54,104 nucleotides of DNA from Seison nebaliae (lineage: Eukaryota; Rotifera; Pararotatoria; Seisonacea; Seisonidae), in assembly GCA_023231475.1 (NCBI GenBank), contig JALJEE010002719.1, positions 1 to 54,104 of the forward strand, written 5' to 3'. Below are positions 46,420 to 54,104 of the stretch, piece by piece. Below the pieces are notes generated by a model. It saw nothing but the letters and a program-made list of their open reading frames with translations. It ran no database searches and was not told the origin of the DNA. Made by a program: the position numbers and the translations under genes. Each line of letters starts with the position of its first letter. Position 1 is the stretch's first letter.

Positions 46420-47030
46420 CAAAATTTTGATCCATTTTGAGGAACAAGAATGAATAAATTTTTATTAAAATCAAATCAACTTAAGAATTAATAAACCTTA
46501 TTCAAATTTCGGTTAGATATTGCTAAGCAACTCAATTACATTAAATAGAACACCATAATCATGAAATATATGCCATAAGAAATTATCTTCCGAAATCCAT
46601 ACTGCACCTACATCGAATGTATTACCACAGGTTTCCATCAATTGGAATATATAGAGTATAGGATGAATTAGAGAAGCGTCGTTCGAAAAAACTTTGGTGG
46701 TGACTTGGGAGACAAATTTCTTTTCTGGTAAAGTATTTATTGGTCTCAATGTTGATTCTTTTCTATGTACATCGGAATGTCAATTTTTCTAAATTTGCAC
46801 ATGTAATAGTATCTGCATTAACCTACAAGTTCCTTCATAAAATAGTGGAAAAGAAATCTCTTCATTAGTGCACAAAGGCATTACCACTAGGAAGAATAAT
46901 TATTTAACAAAACTGATGTTAAACGATTGACCAGAACTAAAAGCGCAAATTGGAAACTGAATAACATTTTAATTCATATGCATTTTATATAAAAATAATT
47001 GATAAAATGCTAATGAAACGATTAACGTCT
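46420..47030 (-). pseudogene. Truncated tandem duplicate of the large minus-strand gene
   Basis: The left part (46420-46790) matches the last two exons and 3' flank of the gene at 42191-46114 (shared NDASLIH, QLMETCGNTFDVGAV). The right part (46795-46950) matches the 3' side of its signal-peptide region. Beyond 46950 the promoter-side sequence is also shared (AATTGATAAAATGCTAATGA at both sites). About 3 kb of middle is missing and several frames are lost. It arose by tandem duplication followed by internal deletion. Confidence 0.7.
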
Positions 47031-47225
47031 TTATAAAATTGATCGCTTAAGCTTTACCTTTTTTTTTGATATAAAGACACGTCCATTAGGAAATTTATGA
47101 AGTTCTTTTATAAACTGAGCAAGTTTAAATTTTGGCTTAAAGTTCTATAATATAAATATAAGAAAATAAAAAAAAAAATTATTAAATTACTAATCAATTA
47201 TAAATTAAAATAGTTTCTCCATCAA

Positions 47226-47816
47226 ATGGCATATAATCACTTATCGTTTCTATTGATTTTTGTGGGACTTTATTCCCGATATGGTTATTGAATGATTTAT
47301 TTGAAAAAAAAATGAATTTTATTGAATATTTATCGATTTAAGAAACCATAAAAATTGGTACAACTATCAAATGTTATGAATGTCGTTATCCCGATCCTAA
47401 TTGTAAAGATCCGTTCGATACGGAGAAATATCAGTTGGTGGAATGTGGTCGAAATAGAACAAAGTGTATGAAATATATGTGGCAATGTTATTCCCAATCA
47501 TTCTCCATTAATTTCTCTTATTTATTCTCATAGTTAGTGCATTGGGTCCCGTTTATTACGCACGGCAATGTTCGGCCAATGTAGAAATTGGTCGAAAAGA
47601 TGGACGTGATTGTATTGAACGAGTCGGTTAGTTGATCGATTGTTTATTATTTACATTCTCCCCCAATCAATTATAGGTGATTTTGAAACGAAGTTATGGT
47701 TTTGTGGTTGTGATAATCGTGATGGTTGTAATGGCGTTGATAAGATAAACATTCCACTAAATTATCTCTTACGTCTCCTCCTTCCTATTCATTTATTCAA
47801 ACAATATATTTTATGA
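47226..47816 (+). CDS. Ly6/uPAR-type protein of the quiver/sleepless family
   Basis: Exons are 47226-47283, 47343-47486, 47534-47626 and 47677-47816, giving 144 aa with continuous frame. A signal peptide (about 1-18) is followed by IKCYECRYPDPNCKDPF, the typical opening of quiver-type three-finger proteins. A cysteine ladder follows, ending CGCDNRDGCNG. A hydrophobic C-terminus (YLLRLLLPIHLF) suits GPI anchoring. Members modulate potassium channels and nicotinic receptors or act in septate junctions; which one this is cannot be told. Introns are 47-59 bases with GTT donors. Confidence 0.85.
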
Positions 47817-48160
47817 GAAATATTCTCATTTATCGTTGAATGATGGGAGGTGGATGGAATCTCATATTTATATTTATCCACTTCATCTCAACTTCATCGA
47901 CATTTATAATTAATTTACTTATTCATCACAATCTTTATTCAACTCATAATCGTAATCTTCATATCTCTCTACATTCCATATCTATTTTCCTTTTTGCAAA
48001 CAAATTATTTCATTCCAAATATCATTTCAAATTTTATACATCTCGCTCGTTTTTTTATTGCTGTAAATAAACATTTTTTCCAAATTTCTCTAAATTTTCC
48101 ATTAAACGTAATTGAGTAAAAATAAATTTTTTTTTCAAATTTTAGATCATTCTCATTATC

Positions 48161-48652
48161 ATGTTTTTGTTTTTATTTGTGAATTTTTGTGTTTTCCATT
48201 TCATCATCACATTTCCCAATTGGAAGACTTCAGATCATTCGATTTGTCGACCATGTCCACTTTGCGAAATGCCATTGATGCATCGTTCGAATAATTGTCT
48301 CCGATACGAATGGACATATTATACGAGACAATTGGAAATTCCTTATAGAAATATAAGTCTTTTAAATGATAATGATCGTTTATCGAAACGTCGAACAAAT
48401 CGACAAATGAAATCATCAACAAAGAATGCATTACATGTGGAATTTCAATATTTGACGAAACATCATCGACATGTGAGACGAAGTGTCTTCCTAAATAAAC
48501 CATCGATAATTCGATCGGTTATTGTCAAACCGAAAACGATCGATTTGGATGCGATAAGAATGAATGAAACTTTCCAAGAATCTCAATTGATTTTAGTGAA
48601 ATGTCCATGTTGTAAATATTGTGTGGAATGGAGTAAACGAAATATTGATTAG
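48161..48652 (+). CDS. Small secreted cysteine-containing protein, unrecognised
   Basis: 163 aa in one coding exon, preceded at 48145 by an acceptor-like TTTCAAATTTTAG. A signal peptide (about 1-18) is followed by an N-terminal cluster CRPCPLC and a C-terminal cluster CPCCKYC. Between them is a basic middle with possible furin-type sites (SKRR, HVRR). The layout could be a processed, disulfide-linked secreted factor. I see no known family signature. Confidence 0.55.
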   Translation: MFLFLFVNFCVFHFIITFPNWKTSDHSICRPCPLCEMPLMHRSNNCLRYEWTYYTRQLEIPYRNISLLNDNDRLSKRRTNRQMKSSTKNALHVEFQYLTKHHRHVRRSVFLNKPSIIRSVIVKPKTIDLDAIRMNETFQESQLILVKCPCCKYCVEWSKRNID

Positions 48653-49265
48653 AATGATGATAATTTACCTTTTGTAATTTCCTTTTTTCATTCATTTCAA
48701 AATAAAATGATTTTCTTTTTAAAATTAGATTTATTCAAGAATTAGAAGAGAGTGAGAAATAAAACAAAAAATATAAAAATTCATTGAATTCTTTCTGTAT
48801 TTCTTGTTTCTGTTGTGGAACGAGAATAATTCATTCGGATTCATCCACCAAACTCAACATAAGCTTAAACAGGTTGAGAATGAAACAAGTGGATTTAAAC
48901 TGATCATATCAATGATGTGTGAGAAAGAAAAGAGAAATCGATGGATTTTTTTTCCGATATAGTCTGATGATAATATATTGGAGAGAGGAAATATAAATAA
49001 TGGAATCCTGTCGATAGAATTCGAGAGAAATGATGATGAAAATGTTCGTTAACGATAAAAAAAATTTCAATTAAAACATAATTGAGAAAGATTTATACTC
49101 TTCCCTGTGTGAACGACGTTCGATTTTGTGAGAAATAATTTAATTTTAGTCAACGAAACAAATGGAACAGTATTCATAACAATATTAATACGAATAACAA
49201 GAATATTGAGAGATAAGATACAGATGATGAGTTATTAAATTAAAACATATTTTCTTCAACTCTTC
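48653..49265. other. Intergenic stretch between convergent genes
   Basis: AT-rich 3' flanks of the cysteine protein gene and of PDI. No further gene is seen. Confidence 0.5.
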
Positions 49266-51003
49266 TTATAATTCGGTTTTGGCACCTTCGCCTTCACTAT
49301 CGCTACCATCATCATCTTCACCTTCTGGAAGTGGTTCCTCTTCATCTTGCTCATCTTCTGGTTCCTCTTCAGCATTTCCTCCTCCAACTGCTCCATTCGA
49401 TTCAACAAATTTTGTCAAACCTTCCAATGTTCGTTCTCCATTGTACGCGATGATTTCATTCGTATCTTTAGCAACCAATCGAAGAGTTGGGAAAGATTTC
49501 ACTTTGACACTTGAAACTTCGTTTGTGGTCGAATCCATTTTGGCAATGACAACATCTTTCGAGTCCTTAAACTTCTCAGCCAATTGTTCCCAGATTGGTG
49601 CCAATGCTTTGCAGTGACCACACCATGGTGCATAAAATTCAATCATAACTGTCGTCTCTTTATTCATGGCAACTTCCTCGAAATTCTTTCCTACCAATAC
49701 CTACACAAATTTTTAAAATAATTTTTAAAATAATTTTCAAAATAATTTTAACTTTGACTGGTTTTGCATCCCAATCTTCTGGCACCTCATCAGAGAGAAG
49801 AGTTGGAGACAATTCTCCTTTCAAATAAGTATCGACGAATTTCTCGATTTCATCAAGAACAATTCCTTTGAATTCAGGTGCATATCGGCTCAAATCTTCT
49901 CCCACATTCACCAATCGGAGAGTTGGTGCGTCCGTTGCTTTCAATCCGAAGAATTCTAAGACACGTTCATTCTCAACATTATCTGTGTCAATAATCACGA
50001 AAAAGACCTTAAACAAATGAGAATGAAAAAAATGGAAGATCATTTAAAATGTTCAACTTTTCCTTTATATTTCTTAGCGACCGTTTTCAAACTATCCATT
50101 TGTTCTGAATAATCACTCGATTTCTTCGAAAGGAAGAAAAGAAGATGATCTTTAATTGGTCCACCGAAGATCTTTTGAGCAGTTTCTTCATTGAACTCAA
50201 CAACGAGTGGTAATCGATTTCCTTGAACATGAAGTGTAATACTTTCCAATGATAAATCATCAGTTAAAACTTCACGTCCCTCATCCATCTAAAAATGACA
50301 AATAAAAATTTAGTCGAATTTATCAATTCGAACTTTTCGGAAGACGATCACCGTATCTTTCTCCACATTAAGACTCTCGATCACATCTTTATCATTTGTC
50401 TTTCCAAATACAACATCTTCAAATTGATCAGCCAATTTCGTCAAATGATCGAACATATCATTCTTTTCTTCTTTGGAGATGGCCAAGACGAAACAATCAG
50501 ATTCGCCTTTCAATTTGTCGAATTGAGCGACAGTTGTCACTTCGGTGACTGGTGCACTCACTTTTCGTTGTAACCAGTTAACGATATCGTTAGCAGTTCG
50601 TCCACCTCGATATGCCGATGGTTCCTTTCCTCGGGCGAAGAATTTAAGTGTGGGATATCCAGAAATTTCGAATTTCTCTGCTAATGCCTTCTCGACAGTG
50701 GCATCAACTTTTCCTAATTTGACCTGAAGAGAAATTTTAAGAAATTAAAAAAAAATTATTTGAATTAACTTCTGATCCATTCTCTTCTAATTGTTTGGCA
50801 GCAGCAGCGTATTCCGGTGCCAATGCTTTGCAGTGACCACACCATGGGGCATAAAATTCAACGAGTATATGTTCATGATCTGCCATCGCTTTCTCGAAGT
50901 TGTCGTTCGTCAGAACTAACACACCTTCATCCTTTGTGATCTCATCGGTGAAGACACACGAGATGGATATGAAGGCGAAAAGGTAAAACAAATAATTTCT
51001 CAT
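49266..51003 (-). CDS. P4HB: Protein disulfide isomerase (PDIA1/P4HB type)
   Basis: Exons on the minus strand: 51003-50770, 50723-50334, 50288-50058, 50007-49753 and 49700-49266. The product is 514 aa (human 508). The layout is signal peptide (about 1-19), a domain with WCGHC (C55, C58), b and b' domains, a' domain with WCGHC (C397, C400), acidic tail and C-terminal KTEL. It oxidises and isomerises disulfides in the ER lumen and may serve as prolyl hydroxylase beta subunit. KTEL is a variant of the KDEL retrieval signal. All four introns are 45-52 bases with GTT donors. An unfolded-protein-response-like promoter element lies upstream at 51198-51222. Confidence 0.96.
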
Positions 51004-51197
51004 TCTTTTAATCTCTTTAACAAATCTAAAATTAAAAAAATTCTAAAAATATTCAATAAGAGTAGAGAAACAAAATATGAAGAAATATGAAAGAAATTTA
51101 CTGTCGACAGTTCGAAATGAAGAAAGTAGTAATACTTTCCAACTAAATAGAAGAAGAAGGAATGTGAACGATTACGTGTGAATAACTTTAACCATAC

Positions 51198-51222
51198 GTG
51201 GCACAATGACGTTACTGATTGG
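51198..51222 (-). promoter_or_regulatory. ER-stress-element-like promoter motif of PDI
   Basis: On the minus strand, about 200 bases before the PDI start, CCAAT is followed by ACGTCA and then CCACG. The classic ERSE is CCAAT-N9-CCACG; here the gap is 16 bases, so this is an imperfect match. An XBP1/ATF6-like core (TGACGT, plus-strand reading) lies between. It is plausible for an ER chaperone gene but unproven. Confidence 0.3.
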
Positions 51223-51245
51223 CTCCATAAACCTGTATGATTCAT

Positions 51246-52072
51246 AAATTTCCTTAAGAAAAACTCAGGCGAATTTTTAGGAATGTTCTCATTTGAAAGT
51301 TTTGGCTTTACTCACAAATGAATTTTACATTAGTTGACGCAACTGTAAATTGAAATTAACATTTTTTTTCTTCAAAGAACAAGAGCAATTATCTCTCTTT
51401 CTTGTTGTGGAGTAGAGAAAGAACATGTATTCAAAATCGCATTATTTAATTAATTTCCGAATTTTTGTCCACGTCAGATCAAACCCTTAATTTTTCACTT
51501 GAGCTTTTTTCAAACTAAATATAAAGGATTAAAGACACACGTCTCATATTCTATCACTACAACAAGATTGATATAATTAAACTTCTGTTTTAAAGTATCA
51601 AATTACGTTGCCGTAAGTCATAATTTAACTTTTGATGTAAAAATTGATAAAATAATAATTCGTTTTTAATATTAACATTATTTATAGTTCAGTAGCTAAG
51701 AAATTTAACTAAATTAAGAAATATGATTAAAATACACATTGTCATGTGAAATGCTGATACATTTTCGTTTTTATTATTTTAGTTAGTTGATAAATTTTAT
51801 GGTTGATGAATAAAATATGGTTGAATAAAACACATTAATGTTACATCATCATGATAAAAAGAAGTTTGTTAAATTGAGTAAGTAGCAGAATGAAATTGTA
51901 GAAGAATTGTAAGAGAATGATAACAATTGAATAATACTTTCTCGTACTTTCACTTTAATTTTAAGTTAGTTAATTTCATTTTTATGTTCAGTAAAATCAT
52001 TTAAATATAGCTCCACTAATTATAATCAGTAATAAACAATCAATTGTAGTCAGATAAATTAAATTAGTTGAG
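51246..52072. other. Intergenic stretch between divergent genes
   Basis: AT-rich and gene-free. It likely holds the promoters of PDI (left) and of the intronless gene (right). Confidence 0.5.
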
Positions 52073-53446
52073 ATGGGATCAATAGGAGATTATTCATGTT
52101 CACTAATGAATGAACGTTGGGAACAACTTGAGAATTTTGCAAAAGGAAATGAAGGGAAAGTTGTCGGATTTGACAATTGTCCCAATACGGGAATTTGTTT
52201 GACTAACGTCCTTTTGGCAATCATCATGGCTAGTACTACTTTGATGAACAGAGTGTTATATTTAGAAGACTTTTGTCCAAACGATTTACACGGTCAATTG
52301 GATGATATTCGAAAAAGACTGTGTAATCCGCATCATAAAATTAAATCGTCCAATATCGTTTTATCCAATGTGTTAACGAAAGGAATATGTGAAACGTTTA
52401 ATGGGAGGAAATTCAATTCGACCTATGGCGTCGTCGGAGAATATTTAATACTTAAATATTATATAATGAATGTGGAAAAGAAGGAATTGAAGACTCCAAT
52501 TGAGCCGTTGCCATGGGAACAAATGATTTTCGAAACAAAAGATTGTGATATTAGAGATTGCAAAAGATTAGACAATTTGATTCAAGATCTTTTAGGCCTT
52601 CCTTTCCAAAGAATTGATGATCGAGGAATGCTTTTCAGTTGGTATCCAGAAATTAAATTGTTAAACTTTGAAATTGTTGTGACTAAATTTAAAACGGGTC
52701 CATTTGATGCACGACCTTTCTTACCACTTTATCAATACGTATATGAAACTGAATTGAAACAATTAGATCGTTTGTTAAGGAGAGAACAAGCTAATCCGAA
52801 AGTGGTATTTTTAGGCTTTACCGGTTCAACTGCCCTTCGACTTCATCCTAAATTCTTTCACGACTTTATAAGACAGTTGAATAATTCATATCATGATTAT
52901 ATGAATGGAGAAAATGAACCGAATAGTTTCAATATCTCATTCTATTATTATCCGCAAGAAATGTCAGTTCCGAAAGTAAATAAAATTAAAAATAAATATC
53001 CACTCATAGTCAATGGAGCTATCAAATATTATAACTTAATTGCGATCTCAATGAGATTAACCGAAGAAAGAAAAGCTGATGTCCAACTACTTGAACGTCC
53101 AATTGTGAGCAGAAATTTAGAAGTTTGCGTATCGGAAATGATGAATTATACTCAACATTTGTTAAAAGATAAAAGGAATGACGAATTAAGACATTATTTG
53201 GAGAATGTTGTGCAAACCGTAAAAATGGATTTCATGAAGATTTGTAATTTCTTATTAACACCAGCAAATGCAGAATCATATTACTATGATCGACCTGTTA
53301 AATTACATGCTATTGCCCTTATTTTGAGGAATGGTCAATGGATGATGATGAGTGATCAATTTTCAACAATTATTGAAGACATTGAACAATTTAGCACTTT
53401 CTTAAAAGATGAATCAATAACTGGAGTATTATTGGAAGACAACTAA
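52073..53446 (+). CDS. Unrecognised intronless gene, 457 aa
   Basis: A single uninterrupted frame, with ATG preceded by in-frame stops. No signal peptide is present, and one hydrophobic stretch near residue 41-56 (GICLTNVLLAIIMAST) may be a buried helix. Recognisable but unassigned strings are NPKVVFLGFTGSTALRL (residue ~244) and a C-terminal acidic end. The composition looks like a folded globular protein. The family is unknown. It could be an intron-lacking lineage-specific gene or a retrocopy of a host gene. Confidence 0.65.
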   Translation: MGSIGDYSCSLMNERWEQLENFAKGNEGKVVGFDNCPNTGICLTNVLLAIIMASTTLMNRVLYLEDFCPNDLHGQLDDIRKRLCNPHHKIKSSNIVLSNVLTKGICETFNGRKFNSTYGVVGEYLILKYYIMNVEKKELKTPIEPLPWEQMIFETKDCDIRDCKRLDNLIQDLLGLPFQRIDDRGMLFSWYPEIKLLNFEIVVTKFKTGPFDARPFLPLYQYVYETELKQLDRLLRREQANPKVVFLGFTGSTALRLHPKFFHDFIRQLNNSYHDYMNGENEPNSFNISFYYYPQEMSVPKVNKIKNKYPLIVNGAIKYYNLIAISMRLTEERKADVQLLERPIVSRNLEVCVSEMMNYTQHLLKDKRNDELRHYLENVVQTVKMDFMKICNFLLTPANAESYYYDRPVKLHAIALILRNGQWMMMSDQFSTIIEDIEQFSTFLKDESITGVLLEDN

Positions 53447-54104
53447 ATTTGTAAAATTTAAGTTAAACATATATGTTTAAAATTATAAACATTATAGATC
53501 TATAAATTGAACACTCCAAAATTATGACGATAGTGTTAAAAAACTATAATAATTGATATCATATTAATCAGAACATTTATAACAAGATAGAAATAATCAG
53601 AGTTATTTTTTTATTATTATATACTATAAGAATACCGAATTATTGTCCGTGTTTAATAAGAAATCAAAAAATCGGAAAATAAAAATTTTCCAGAGTATTG
53701 AAAAGAGTAGAAAAACTAAATGAAACATAAGAATCTCTTTGGTTTAAGAAAAAGTGTAAGAAAAAACAAAATTTAATTATAATCAGTATCAACAAGAAAA
53801 GCTGGCCAAAGAGTTTGATCCTAACAACCAAAAAGCCCAATAAGGAATGCATAATGTAAAATCCAATACTATAAAAATAATATTATTTAAAATTTCTGAA
53901 TCAGAAATTTTACTATAAATTTATATTATATACTATAATTAATTATATAATTACCCTAGCATGCAAAAATTGATGTACTGTAACGTTGCGAATTACAGTT
54001 GATGTGATTTCTTATCAACGTTTAAAAAAGTAAGAAATAACTGAAAAGCAACCTTAAAAAGAAAAAATAAAAATGTAACTCTAAAATATTTATTTAGTCT
54101 ATTA
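53447..54104. other. AT-rich end of window
   Basis: No gene, RNA or repeat is recognised in the final 658 bases. Confidence 0.5.

Noticed and set aside
49279-49617. Plus-strand frame rich in Ser/Pro opposite the PDI tail
   Set aside because: It is the complement of the acidic C-terminal codons of PDI; the minus-strand protein explains it fully.

Overview
The window is nuclear DNA from an animal. It is very AT-rich, and its genes are close together and cut by many tiny introns, mostly 40-60 bases. The recognisable genes are animal housekeeping and neural genes: an RPB3 subunit, SF3B6, a tetraspanin, CLCC1, TMEM234, an SLC17 carrier, a Kv channel, a UBE2L3-type E2, a TBC1D1/TBC1D4 protein, an amine receptor, a Ly6/quiver protein and protein disulfide isomerase. 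The quiver protein and the compact short-intron layout point to an arthropod. An acariform mite would fit best, but that is an inference from gene style and not a marker call.

Layout. Bases 1-11600 hold a cluster of an unrecognised, apparently lineage-specific gene family: one copy cut by the window edge, two complete copies of exactly 258 codons with a 44-base intron at the same place, and several decayed pieces. Inside the cluster sit a tRNA-Ile, RPB3, a tetraspanin, SF3B6 and a tRNA-Ser. Bases 11600-16300 are repeat territory: a SINE-like copy, a 303-bp MITE-like element, a GC-richer broken virus-like fossil of about 2.8 kb on the minus strand, and an array of five 16-base repeats. Bases 16400-23250 carry four plus-strand genes (unknown membrane protein, CLCC1, TMEM234, SLC17). 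A small secreted-peptide gene lies at 23355 on the minus strand, probably with its 5' exons further right. Bases 26340-35140 carry a Kv channel, the E2 and a 14-exon TBC1D1/4 gene. A biogenic-amine receptor converges on the TBC gene (tails 186 bases apart). Upstream of the receptor is a 4.5-kb gene-poor stretch in which one weak two-exon gene can be read. Bases 42191-46114 hold a large unrecognised secreted/membrane protein gene, followed by its truncated duplicate. Quiver, a small secreted cysteine protein, PDI (minus strand) and an unrecognised intronless gene close the window.

Most striking signal. In 50 introns whose ends I could fix by reading frame, and often by homology, 45 have a 5' splice site beginning GTT (mainly GTTAAT, GTTAGT, GTTAAA). 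The usual GTA or GTG is rare. Two introns are only 29 and 32 bases long. This may reflect an altered U1/5' splice site preference in this lineage. Exon coordinates below were derived by hand from frame continuity.
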